DNA from: JANRLJ01 sp034437895
Lineage (GTDB): Bacteria; Chloroflexota; Anaerolineae; Aggregatilineales; Phototrophicaceae
Reading direction: 5' to 3'
Assembly: GCA_034437895.1 (NCBI GenBank)
Contig: DAOTTO010000637.1
Location: 1-11,548, forward strand
Length of the DNA: 11,548 nt
The notes beneath the pieces were generated by a model, which saw only the letters and a program-made list of their open reading frames with translations, had not been told where the DNA came from and searched no databases. This document shows, piece after piece, positions 1 through 7,015 of the stretch (position 1 is its first letter; each line of letters starts with the position of its first letter). Position numbers and translations under genes: made by a program.

Positions 1-1421
1 GCTTCAAGCTGTTGCAACATGGCAAGATTGGCGTTCCAGTAAACAAACCAAGCTGTCGTTACCGGAGGCTGCTGGCGTTCTGCCTGGCTGATAATCAACG
101 CGGGTAGCTGTTCGTTGTAATAAGCATTCACATCTCGCACTCCCCACCACTCAAACGCGCTGATTTGCGTTCCGGTTGGCAGCAGATGGTCGAAGTAATA
201 ACCAAGCGCGGCTTCTTCCGCCCCGATTTCGCTCAACACCAATTGATCGGGTTCGACATACGGCGCGAACTGCACGACAAGTTCCCGCCAAGGCGCTTTC
301 TGTCGATACCAATCCACAGTCGTCACGCTGTACAACACAATCGCCACCACCAACACGACACGAGCAGACATTTGTAGGTTGCCCAATCCAAGCGCGATCA
401 GTAGCACAACTGGAATGGTCAATTGCGCGAGATGATGATTAAAAAATACTAGATATTCGTGACTGATGAGGAAAGTCAGCGCCAGTGGCAGCAGGCCGAG
501 GAGGAGAATCAGGCATGTCAAGCGATAAGCGATAAGGAATGAGCCGAAAGCAGAAAGAATCTTGGTGTTCTTGGTGCCTTGGTGGTTAGAAACGACTTTA
601 TGGATACCCGCCTGATTCCAAATTCCAAAAACCGCTAAAAGCATCATCAAAGGCCACATCTGTCCGAACCACGATTGGCGAAAACTGAGCAGAGTCTCCA
701 AATTCATGGCCTCACCGCAGTTGACGCACAAATCAGTAGCGAAAAGCTGCTCACGTAATCCGGTAAAAACCCAAGGAAGAAAGAAAACCCCCGTTAACGC
801 CAGCAGCGCAACCGCTTCAATTTTCCGGCGGATGGGCAAAAATAAGACGGCATGGACACCCAAAACGATCAACACAAACGCGCTGAAATAATGGGTGTAC
901 AGCGCCGCCGTCATAGAGATTACCCACCAAACCGCGCTCGTCCGATCATGTTTGCGAATCCAGCGCAGATAAAACAGCGTGGAAAGAGCGCATAACAATA
1001 CCTGCCATGTATACATGCGGAGTTCTTGCGCTAGATAATTCTCGCCGTCCGCCAGCGCCATCATCAACGCCGCCAATACCGGAACGCTCAAGATGCCCAT
1101 CCGTCTGAGGCCGCTGCGCTCGCGCACAACTTCCCGTGCGATTTGATAAATCACCGCGATACTCAGCATACTCGGCAAAAACGACCAATACCGCAGCGCG
1201 AGGATCGAATCGCCAGCCAAGCGTTCCCACACATGCAAGCTGTAAAAATACAGCGGCGGATGGCGATCTCCCAACAACGCGGTGAATAAATCCGCTTTGA
1301 AGGTGTAATAAGTAAAGCCCTCATCAATCCATAGGCTCGGCCCATCAATATTGATGATGCGTGTGGCAGCGGCGAGGAGGAAAATTAGCAGAAGGAGCAA
1401 ATAGCGACGAGCCATCCTCAT
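1..1421 (-). CDS. GT39/ArnT-type membrane glycosyltransferase, C-terminus beyond window
   Basis: The minus strand is open without a stop for 473 codons from the ATG at 1421 to the window edge. The protein starts with a hydrophobic segment (residues about 7-20), then has W31-I-D-E34 and H54-P-P-L-Y. These match the first-loop acidic motif and the HPPLxY motif of the GT39/PMT_2 family, which moves sugars from polyprenyl-phosphate donors onto acceptors at the outer face of the membrane. Many further membrane segments follow, then a soluble part. It is a clear paralogue of the gene just upstream: RYW/RYL, YLRWIR, YTHY, FGxMWxLM and VTTxWxxxW align in order. By that comparison about 170 residues lie outside the window. 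The ATG overlaps the upstream TGA as ATGA, which suggests translational coupling; a second ATG two codons in is possible. A repeat-derived peptide NHQGTKNTK lies in a loop. The family call is firm; donor and acceptor are unknown. Confidence 0.88.
   Translation of the reverse strand, partial: MRMARRYLLLLLIFLLAAATRIINIDGPSLWIDEGFTYYTFKADLFTALLGDRHPPLYFYSLHVWERLAGDSILALRYWSFLPSMLSIAVIYQIAREVVRERSGLRRMGILSVPVLAALMMALADGENYLAQELRMYTWQVLLCALSTLFYLRWIRKHDRTSAVWWVISMTAALYTHYFSAFVLIVLGVHAVLFLPIRRKIEAVALLALTGVFFLPWVFTGLREQLFATDLCVNCGEAMNLETLLSFRQSWFGQMWPLMMLLAVFGIWNQAGIHKVVSNHQGTKNTKILSAFGSFLIAYRLTCLILLLGLLPLALTFLISHEYLVFFNHHLAQLTIPVVLLIALGLGNLQMSARVVLVVAIVLYSVTTVDWYRQKAPWRELVVQFAPYVEPDQLVLSEIGAEEAALGYYFDHLLPTGTQISAFEWWGVRDVNAYYNEQLPALIISQAERQQPPVTTAWFVYWNANLAMLQQLE
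557..587 (-). repeat. AACCACC/AAGGCACC interspersed repeat inside GT39 gene
   Basis: On the minus strand this reads AACCACCAAGGCACCAAGA and continues with ACACCAAGATTC, a series of roughly 9-nt steps built on CCAAG. It is translated in frame as NHQGTKNTK between two membrane segments. The same pattern, with A for C at several places, recurs in noncoding DNA at 10715-10745, and a related copy lies at 2431-2461. The next bases inside the gene (521-540) also hold a short direct repeat, GCGATAA twice. The repeat character is seen directly; its mobility is inferred. Confidence 0.7.
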
Positions 1422-3400
1422 CGTGTCACTGTCCCCGCTACATACCAATCCGCGCCGTCAACGGTCAGGCTTTTCTGGATTTGTCCTGCGTCGGTAAAAC
1501 TGTAGACCTGCACCACAACCGTATATGTTCCCGGCGGAAGTGCGATCATGCCGTTAGCCAGCACCAACTGCTTAGGATCGTAAATCACCTCACCCGCCTG
1601 CCAGCCAAGCGTTGAGTGCTGTGTTAGGAAAGGTATTGAATCCAACTGCCCCACCAATGCGCCGTTGGCATCCAGCAGCAGCGCCGAAGTCACATAGTCC
1701 ATTGTTAGCAGCGCATCCGCCGACCACCACAAATCCACCCGCAGCGCGTCACTGTCAATTTCGACAGCGCGTAAAATTATGCCAGAATCATAAGCAGCGG
1801 CAGGCGTTCCCGGCAGCAAATCGTAACGATACAAATCAAGCGCGTTGCCGAGATGATCGTGCGTGGTCGTCATCGTGCGGACGAACCCCGCCTGAGTCAA
1901 ACGATCAATGCTAGCGTTTTCCTTGCTCCAGAAGGCCAGCCATACCGTCGTCACGTCGCCCGCGTGCTGCGATTCGGTTTGTTGAATCAACTGTGGCAGC
2001 AGACCATCATAATAGGTATACCAATCGGTTGTCGGCGCCATCGTCGGATCGCCCAATACCGGAAAAGTCGAAAGCGTCACGCCGTCGGGCATCTCATGCT
2101 CCCAATAATATTTCATCGGATACTGCCCATTGCCCATTTCGATCAGCGCGAGATCACCCGATTCCGCATAACGTGCCGCATCCGCCGCGACTTGATTCCA
2201 GGGTTCCTTCAGGCGGTAGCTATCGACATAAGACACGCTGTAAATCACAATCGCTGCCAGAACAAACTGCGCGGCGGGACGGCGCAGATTCGCCAGCCCA
2301 AACGCGACTAAAAGCGCAATCGCCGGGGTGATAATCGCCAGTTTGCGTTCCGTCAGCAGCGGCGCGTAAAGGTTGCCCAAGAACAGCACAACAAAGGGAA
2401 CAATCAGCCAGAAAATTATCAGAAAATTTGAACCACTAAACCGCCAAGAGCGCCAAGAAAAAGAATTTTCTTTGCGAATCTTTGCGTCCTTCGCGTCTTT
2501 GCGTCTAATCTCCACCATGCCGATCACCGTCAGCACCAGCATCAGCGCCCACATACTGCCGAAAAATTCTTGCCGTAAATGCAGCAGTGAGTCCCAATTA
2601 GACGGAATCGAAAACGGGATGTCGTTAGCAATCGCACGTTTAGCCTGTGGCAGAGTCACCAGCACCAGCCAGGGCGCGAGCAGTAATCCGCTGACTGCTA
2701 ATGCACCAATTGCGTTTAATCGTTTGCGTCCACGCAAAAAAAGCAGCGTATGTAAGCCCTGTATAGCGGGGATAAACGCCCCCTGATAATGTGTATAGAC
2801 CAGCGCGGCATTGGCGAAAATCCAAGCAGCAATCAGCACCTCACCCCCCAACCCCCTCTCCGATATAGAGAGGGGGAGTCGAGCAGAGACACGATAGATC
2901 GTGTCCGAACTCACTTCACGCCGTATCCAGCGCAAGTACAGCCACATACTCAAGCAGCCGAGGCAGGTATACAGCGCATAATTACGCGCTTCCTGCGCCA
3001 GATCAATTTCCATATCGGTCAGTGCCATCAACAGCGCAGCCACAACTGGCACTGCGATATATAAACCACGATCACGCTGACGAATGAATTCACGTCCAAT
3101 TTGATAGACCAGCGCAACCGTGATAATACTCGTCAACGCGGAAAGATAACGCAGTGCCAGCGCCAAATCACCCGTTACACCAATCCAGCCGCGCAGCAAA
3201 AGATAATACAAGGGAGGATGGGTATCCGCCGCAATACGTGGGAACATATCCGGTTGCTGGACGATATTCCACGCGAAGGCTTCATCGAACCATAAACTTT
3301 GCTGCGTAATATGATAAACACGCATGAATGCCGCGATCAGCAGCACCAGCGTAATGCCCATAAGGGCGACGTAGTAGGGGGTAGGACGGCGTTTTTGCAT
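1418..3400 (-). CDS. GT39/ArnT-type membrane glycosyltransferase with C-terminal beta domain
   Basis: The 660-aa protein has a short basic N-terminus and a first membrane helix (about 11-30). The family motif W37-F-D-E40 follows, with D39/E40 as the likely catalytic acids of the outer loop, then H61-P-P-L-Y. About ten more hydrophobic segments run to residue 390, with T350-E-R-K before one of the last. Residues about 395-660 look soluble. Their end (from about 540) is strand-rich, with a DANG turn and PPGTYTVVVQVY, and is probably a beta-sandwich. The family uses polyprenyl-phosphate sugars for lipid or protein glycosylation; the substrate here cannot be told. Two stretches interrupt the fold relative to the downstream paralogue: about residues 162-185, containing RLPLSISERGLGG, and 299-323, containing RRKDAKDAK. 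Both come from DNA repeats. It is the first gene of a two-gene unit and is divergent from the hydrolase gene. No good Shine-Dalgarno is visible before the ATG. Confidence 0.9.
   Translation of the reverse strand: MQKRRPTPYYVALMGITLVLLIAAFMRVYHITQQSLWFDEAFAWNIVQQPDMFPRIAADTHPPLYYLLLRGWIGVTGDLALALRYLSALTSIITVALVYQIGREFIRQRDRGLYIAVPVVAALLMALTDMEIDLAQEARNYALYTCLGCLSMWLYLRWIRREVSSDTIYRVSARLPLSISERGLGGEVLIAAWIFANAALVYTHYQGAFIPAIQGLHTLLFLRGRKRLNAIGALAVSGLLLAPWLVLVTLPQAKRAIANDIPFSIPSNWDSLLHLRQEFFGSMWALMLVLTVIGMVEIRRKDAKDAKIRKENSFSWRSWRFSGSNFLIIFWLIVPFVVLFLGNLYAPLLTERKLAIITPAIALLVAFGLANLRRPAAQFVLAAIVIYSVSYVDSYRLKEPWNQVAADAARYAESGDLALIEMGNGQYPMKYYWEHEMPDGVTLSTFPVLGDPTMAPTTDWYTYYDGLLPQLIQQTESQHAGDVTTVWLAFWSKENASIDRLTQAGFVRTMTTTHDHLGNALDLYRYDLLPGTPAAAYDSGIILRAVEIDSDALRVDLWWSADALLTMDYVTSALLLDANGALVGQLDSIPFLTQHSTLGWQAGEVIYDPKQLVLANGMIALPPGTYTVVVQVYSFTDAGQIQKSLTVDGADWYVAGTVTR
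2431..2506. repeat. CCGCCAAGAG/TTTGCGTC interspersed repeat inside GT39 gene
   Basis: The plus strand carries AACCACTAAACCGCCAAGAG followed by CGCCAAGAAAA, then after a short spacer a run of TTTGCG steps (TTTGCGAATC, TTTGCGTCCT, TCGCGTCTTTGCGTC). In the gene this is read as RRKDAKDAKIRKENSFSWRSWRFSG, a charged stretch in a protein whose paralogue has an unrelated repeat at the same place. RRKDAKDAK-like peptides are a familiar sign of such repeats being called as protein. Confidence 0.7.
2841..2907. repeat. Double-hairpin palindromic element read in frame
   Basis: There are two adjacent hairpins. The first is CCCCCTCTC (2852-2860) against GAGAGGGGG (2868-2876), a perfect 9-bp stem with a 7-nt loop. 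The second is GACACGATAGATCGTGTC (2888-2905), a perfect 8-bp stem, flanked by GCAGA and CG. The host gene reads through as RLPLSISERGLGGEV. The downstream paralogue goes straight from YLRWIR through a short linker to its next helix, so about 23 codons look inserted. The second hairpin belongs to the 18-nt hairpin family also seen at 6892 and 11331-11395. Confidence 0.75.
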
Positions 3401-3444
3401 AACGCCCGCATGTTACCACAGGCGCGAAAGCGGAACTACGGCAT

Positions 3445-3474
3445 AGTTTAGTCAGGGTATGATTTGACGCTCAA
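3445..3474 (-). promoter_or_regulatory. Candidate promoter of the GT39 pair
   Basis: On the minus strand TTGAGC (3474-3469) and TAAACT (3450-3445) are separated by 18 nt, about 45 nt before the first GT39 start. Each box matches the sigma-70-type consensus at four of six places. It overlaps the candidate promoter for the divergent gene, so the two transcripts could compete. Confidence 0.3.
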
Positions 3475-3492
3475 AGCCGGACTCTGTACGCT
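3464..3492 (+). promoter_or_regulatory. Candidate promoter of the alpha/beta hydrolase gene
   Basis: TTGACG (3464-3469) is followed after 17 nt by TACGCT (3487-3492). The -35 box is good and the -10 box is poor. It would start transcription about 27 nt before the ATG at 3526. The 125-bp divergent region holds nothing else clear. Confidence 0.3.
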
Positions 3493-3525
3493 TGGGGAAT
3501 ATCTATCAGCATAAGGATAAACACC

Positions 3526-4206
3526 ATGATTCAGCATGTGATTTATTTGCACGGACTCGCCTCCTCTCCCTCATCGAACAAAGCTACGATTTTCCGTGCG
3601 CCATTTAGCGAAAAGGGCGTTAATTACCTTGTGCCGGATTTGAACGTGCCGGATTTTGAACATCTCACGCTAACCGCGATGCTGGCGAAAGTGGCGGAAA
3701 CGATCAACACCCTGCCAGCCGCGCCGGACGAACAAGCCAATGTCGCGTTGATTGGGTCAAGCATGGGCGGAATGACGGCGCTCCATTTTGCAGATCGTTA
3801 TCGCGGCAAAGAAGCTGATCGCGTGGCGAAGCTGGTGTTGATGGCTCCCGCGCTCGATTTTATGAGCAATCGGCGGCGCAGTTTGGGCGATGAGGGACTT
3901 GCTGCATGGCAAAAAAGCGGGAATCTGCCCGTTTTTCATTATGCGTATGGCGGAGAACGCAATCTGCACTATGGCATTGTAGAAGATGTGCAGCAGTACG
4001 ACTCAAACGCCGTTACGCTTGAGCTGCCGATCTTGATTTTTCATGGCACTCACGATGAAAGTGTCGATTACAGCGGCAGTGTCAGTTTCGCGGCTGCACA
4101 TCCCAATGTTACGCTGCGCCTTTTAGACTCCGATCATCAACTGCTCGATCAAACCGACACCCTCTGGGACGAGATGACGACTTTCCTCGCGTTGCAGATA
4201 TTATGA
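3526..4206 (+). CDS. Small alpha/beta-hydrolase (YqiA/UPF0227-like esterase)
   Basis: The 226-aa single-domain protein begins directly with a beta strand and the oxyanion-hole motif YLHG (H9-G10), so it is cytoplasmic with no signal peptide. The nucleophile elbow is G77-S-S79-M-G81 with S79 as nucleophile. The acid is most likely D177 in HGTHD, and the general base H204 in SDHQLL, giving a complete Ser-Asp-His triad in family order. Length and the opening IYLHGLASSPSSNKA resemble the YqiA/UPF0227 group of short esterases, whose natural substrates are poorly known. AAGGAT lies about 9 nt before the ATG and supports the start. The gene is divergent from the GT39 pair, with no operon partner visible: a 152-bp gap follows. 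Activity as a carboxyl-ester hydrolase is likely; the substrate is unknown. A thioesterase or lactonase is the alternative. Confidence 0.85.
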   Translation: MIQHVIYLHGLASSPSSNKATIFRAPFSEKGVNYLVPDLNVPDFEHLTLTAMLAKVAETINTLPAAPDEQANVALIGSSMGGMTALHFADRYRGKEADRVAKLVLMAPALDFMSNRRRSLGDEGLAAWQKSGNLPVFHYAYGGERNLHYGIVEDVQQYDSNAVTLELPILIFHGTHDESVDYSGSVSFAAAHPNVTLRLLDSDHQLLDQTDTLWDEMTTFLALQIL

Positions 4207-4267
4207 AGAACGTAAAAAATTGATCGCCTATCAAGTAATTTGTTATACACAGTACTACTAACCAGAT

Positions 4268-4273
4268 TATACT
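4268..4273 (+). promoter_or_regulatory. Candidate -10 box for the secreted repeat protein
   Basis: TATACT lies 85 nt before the ATG at 4359 in an AT-rich 152-bp gap. No convincing -35 box sits at the right distance; TTGTTA at 4240-4245 is 22 nt away. No terminator hairpin was seen after the hydrolase stop, so read-through from that gene cannot be excluded. A GGAG 10 nt before the ATG is the likely ribosome binding site. Confidence 0.3.
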
Positions 4274-4358
4274 AAAGACAGTTTTCCAAATTTCGTAAAT
4301 ATATTATCACAGCATTTCCGCTGAGAGAAACCACGAGTTCGATTGGAGACACATCATA

Positions 4359-6845
4359 ATGAAAAGATTGTTTTTATTCGGGACAATAGTGTTGTTGGTC
4401 ATTTCTGCGCTGTCGATTGTGAACGCGCAAGAAGCCCCAGATGTGCCACAAGGTCGGGATACATCGCTTGCCATCAAAGCCATGCAAAATCAGGCTGCAC
4501 AAAGTGATGGAATTGTGATGCCGATGGCAATTCAAGAGGCCGGGAATACGATTTACCGCGTCTTGGTCGAAGACACAGGAATCAATGCCGGTACTTATTC
4601 CGCAAAAACTGGCACAGCCCATCCTTCGCCGAATCAGAACGTACTTTACGGGGCGGTTTCCAATGTCACCAGCACCAACTACACCACCATCCGTTCCTAT
4701 ACCAGCAGCACCGATTATCCCCAGCGGGGCAACCCAGCTTCATCATTTGGGGTCACAGCGCTGAGTGGATTTTATACAGGAACAACCCCCATCAGCACAA
4801 CAGGGTATCAGACAACATGGAGTCTGCCCGGTGGAACGGTGCAAAACCCCGACAATTTATTGATCGTCCAGGATTGGAATGTTGAAGGGACAACCTTAAA
4901 CGATTCGCGGATTGCCCTTTCGACTAGCGTCACCAATCGCGGCGGCACGACAGTCTTACTTGGCATCCGCTATCTTTGGGATTATCAGATTGGCACCGAC
5001 GACGGCCCCACCTTCACCCAAAGAAATCCCGATGGCGCAGTCTTAGTCAACGAAACCACCTTCGCGCCGCCCGGATTTGAGTTTTATCATATCGAAGGCA
5101 ACAGCGCGGCAACAACATTTACGATCAGCGGTACGGCAAATGGCCCCAATGCCCTTCAACCTTCACAAGCCAACCCACTTAAATTTGTGTGTTGGTCATC
5201 CGCCGTCGGGCAAGCCTTTGATTACGCCACAACCGGGGCGAATTGTGTTGGGGGTTCTGGCACCACAGCCAACGATACAGCAGTCTTGTACTACTTCGGC
5301 GCGACCAGCGGTTCAGCCATCAGCGTTCCACCAGGTGAAACCGTCACTGTGACCGAATACGTGTTTGCTGTACCGCCTGTCACCGCACCCGTCGCAGTCG
5401 ATGATGAAGCGACCATCAATGGCTTAAATCCAGTAACGGTATCCGTTTTAGCTAACGATTTTGACCTCGATGGCGATACGGTGCTGCTTATTGCTGCGAC
5501 GCAACCCGCATTCGGTACGGCGACGCTCAATGTCAACGGCACGATTACGTATACACCAACCAGCACCTGCCCGCCCGCAACCGACAGCTTCACTTATACC
5601 ATTAGCGATGGCACGCAGACCGACACCGCAATCGTGACGATCACGCAAGAAAACTGTCCGCCGTCTGCCGTCAATGACACAGCGACTACCTTTGTCGCTT
5701 CGCTAGTGAATATCTCTGTACTCTCCAACGACACTGACCCTGACGGCGATCCCTTAACGGTTACAGCGACCACCACCCCCGCCAACGGGACAGCCGTTAT
5801 CAATCCCGACGGCACAATCGGATATACGCCGAATGCTGGCTACGTAGGGACAGATACCTTTACCTACACCATCAGCGACGGCGCAGCGACGGCAAGCGCA
5901 ACCGTGACGGTCAATGTGATTAATCGTCCTCCAACGGCTGTCGATGATACCGCAACAACCAACGTAGCGACCCCCGTCATCGTTGCCGTTTTAGCGAATG
6001 ATACGGATCCCGACGGGCAAGCCCTCTCTGTAACGAGCGTGACCGTTCCGAGCATAGGCACCGCCGTGATTAATCCAGACGGCACAGTCAGCTATACACC
6101 GCCTGCCCTCTTCGTCGGTACTGCCACCTTCCAATATACAATTAGCGATGGTTTCGACAGCGCAACCGCGACAGTAACGGTCAATGTGATTAATCGTCCA
6201 CCGTCGGCTGTAGATGACCTCACATCAACACCCATGAATACACTCGTGGTCGTCAGCGTCCTTGCCAATGATAGTGACGCAGACAGGCATCCGCTTACGG
6301 TAACGGCGGTTTCTGCGCCTGCCAACGGCACGGCTGTAATTAATCCAGATGACACAGTCATCTACACACCCAATCCCGCTTTCTTGGGGATAGATAGCTT
6401 TACCTACACCATCAGCGACGGTTACGATACGGCGACGGCAACTGTGACGATTACAGTGGCAGAAAACTGCACCGATGCAGACCGCAACCCTGAGCTGCAC
6501 CTCGATCATGAGGAAAGCCTGCTGCTGGTGGATACTGGCTATCGCACCGGACGCATCATCAATCGCTCGCTCAACTGCTCGTATGAAGTCGGGATTGCGT
6601 CCTATCGCATGTTCGATAACGTGATCGACAATCAGGAATTGTTGGACTTCGAGACCGCCGTCATTCCGCCGGGCAGAACGCTTGAATTAACGGTTGATCT
6701 GGCTGATTGTGCGACGCAAGTGGACTTATTCTATGGGACACTTTTGACAAGTCTGGTCGGACAGCGTTATGGAGATCGTCTGATTGATGGTCTTCAGTTG
6801 AATGTGCCGAACTTCTGCATACCAGCTGCACCGACAGCACCGTAA
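4359..6845 (+). CDS. Secreted protein with four cadherin-like Ig repeats
   Basis: The 828-aa protein starts with a typical Sec signal peptide: MKR, a hydrophobic core to about residue 20, and likely cleavage after A23 (IVNA|QE). Residues about 24-340 form a beta-rich region without a name I can give. It contains a GIRYLWD...IGTDDGP motif near 202-218, and PPGETVTVTEYVF closes it. Then come four tandem domains of 89-91 residues (345-433, 434-523, 524-613, 614-704) of the Big_9/cadherin-like type, each with AVDD, VLANDxDxDG, GTAxxNxDGTIxYTP and FTYTISDG. The DxDxDG loops probably bind calcium. Residues 705-828 are a separate C-terminal domain with cysteines and a proline/alanine-rich end. There is no LPXTG, no C-terminal helix and no obvious anchor, so it is exported or loosely surface-bound. 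A role as adhesin or matrix protein is inferred only. It is monocistronic by spacing. Confidence 0.88.
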   Translation: MKRLFLFGTIVLLVISALSIVNAQEAPDVPQGRDTSLAIKAMQNQAAQSDGIVMPMAIQEAGNTIYRVLVEDTGINAGTYSAKTGTAHPSPNQNVLYGAVSNVTSTNYTTIRSYTSSTDYPQRGNPASSFGVTALSGFYTGTTPISTTGYQTTWSLPGGTVQNPDNLLIVQDWNVEGTTLNDSRIALSTSVTNRGGTTVLLGIRYLWDYQIGTDDGPTFTQRNPDGAVLVNETTFAPPGFEFYHIEGNSAATTFTISGTANGPNALQPSQANPLKFVCWSSAVGQAFDYATTGANCVGGSGTTANDTAVLYYFGATSGSAISVPPGETVTVTEYVFAVPPVTAPVAVDDEATINGLNPVTVSVLANDFDLDGDTVLLIAATQPAFGTATLNVNGTITYTPTSTCPPATDSFTYTISDGTQTDTAIVTITQENCPPSAVNDTATTFVASLVNISVLSNDTDPDGDPLTVTATTTPANGTAVINPDGTIGYTPNAGYVGTDTFTYTISDGAATASATVTVNVINRPPTAVDDTATTNVATPVIVAVLANDTDPDGQALSVTSVTVPSIGTAVINPDGTVSYTPPALFVGTATFQYTISDGFDSATATVTVNVINRPPSAVDDLTSTPMNTLVVVSVLANDSDADRHPLTVTAVSAPANGTAVINPDDTVIYTPNPAFLGIDSFTYTISDGYDTATATVTITVAENCTDADRNPELHLDHEESLLLVDTGYRTGRIINRSLNCSYEVGIASYRMFDNVIDNQELLDFETAVIPPGRTLELTVDLADCATQVDLFYGTLLTSLVGQRYGDRLIDGLQLNVPNFCIPAAPTAP
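5391..6470 (+). repeat. Four tandem about 270-bp units encoding cadherin-like domains
   Basis: Unit borders are about 5391-5657, 5658-5927, 5928-6197 and 6198-6470. Identical DNA words recur at exact spacing. GGTCAATGTGATTAATCGTC occurs in units 2 and 3, 270 bp apart. CTTTACCTACACCATCAGCG ends units 2 and 4, 540 bp apart. Unit 1 is the most diverged and has its own TSTCPPATDS insertion. Unit 4 has lost part of its acidic loop (DADRHP instead of DPDGDP). The pattern points to duplication of single domains, perhaps with later gene conversion. Confidence 0.85.
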
Positions 6846-6892
6846 ATTCGGTCTGGGCAGAGACGGTCACAATCCCATAAAATGAAGGTTAG

Positions 6893-6918
6893 CAGGGACG
6901 GGCAAAAACCCGTCTCTG
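6893..6918. terminator. Hairpin after the secreted repeat protein (terminator or repeat)
   Basis: CAGGGACGGG pairs with CCCGTCTCTG (10 bp, one G-T pair) around the loop CAAAAA, followed on the plus strand by TGCTTTTA. It lies 48 nt after the stop at 6845 and could end that transcript, though the T-run is short. A second copy of the left arm, CAGAGACGG at 6858-6866, can pair perfectly with 6910-6918, so two folds compete. The core (6897-6914) with GCAGG before it also fits the 18-nt hairpin family of this window. Confidence 0.5.
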
Positions 6919-6954
6919 TGCTTTTATATAGGCGAATGTTTGGAAGTCCATTCT

Positions 6955-6985
6955 TGGACAAGCATAACGGTGATTATGCTATAAT
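6955..6985 (+). promoter_or_regulatory. Extended -10 promoter of the four-cysteine protein gene
   Basis: A perfect TATAAT (6980-6985) is preceded by TGC, giving an extended -10 element. TGGACA (6955-6960) could be the -35 box at a long 19-nt spacing, which an extended -10 tolerates. Transcription would start near 6992, leaving a short leader. AAGG 8 nt before the ATG at 7016 serves as ribosome binding site. This is the best-looking promoter of the window. Confidence 0.65.
6961..6980. promoter_or_regulatory. Operator-like inverted repeat inside the promoter spacer
   Basis: AGCATAA (6961-6967) and TTATGCT (6974-6980) are perfect 7-bp inverted arms around CGGTGA. The site fills the space between the -35 and -10 boxes, the usual place for a repressor or a MerR-type activator. 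No regulator gene lies nearby, so any binding protein is unknown. Confidence 0.4.
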
Positions 6986-7015
6986 TTTTGCCAACAAACG
7001 CATAAGGCAAACCTC

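Noticed and set aside
946..1348. Short minus-strand frames inside the left-edge gene
   Set aside because: They are alternative frames of a continuous 473-codon frame that reaches the window edge and carries the GT39 motifs.
1853..2311. 152-codon plus-strand frame opposite the GT39 gene
   Set aside because: It lies wholly within the well-supported membrane glycosyltransferase, and its translation is Arg/His/Gln rich without domain signs.
5594..6361. Three antisense frames that begin alike (SGLITAVP)
   Set aside because: Their likeness only mirrors the 270-bp domain repeats of the sense strand; they have no other support.
5391..6470. Regular repeats considered as a CRISPR array
   Set aside because: The units are about 270 bp, diverged and fully coding for Ig-like domains; there are no short identical repeats with spacers and no cas genes.
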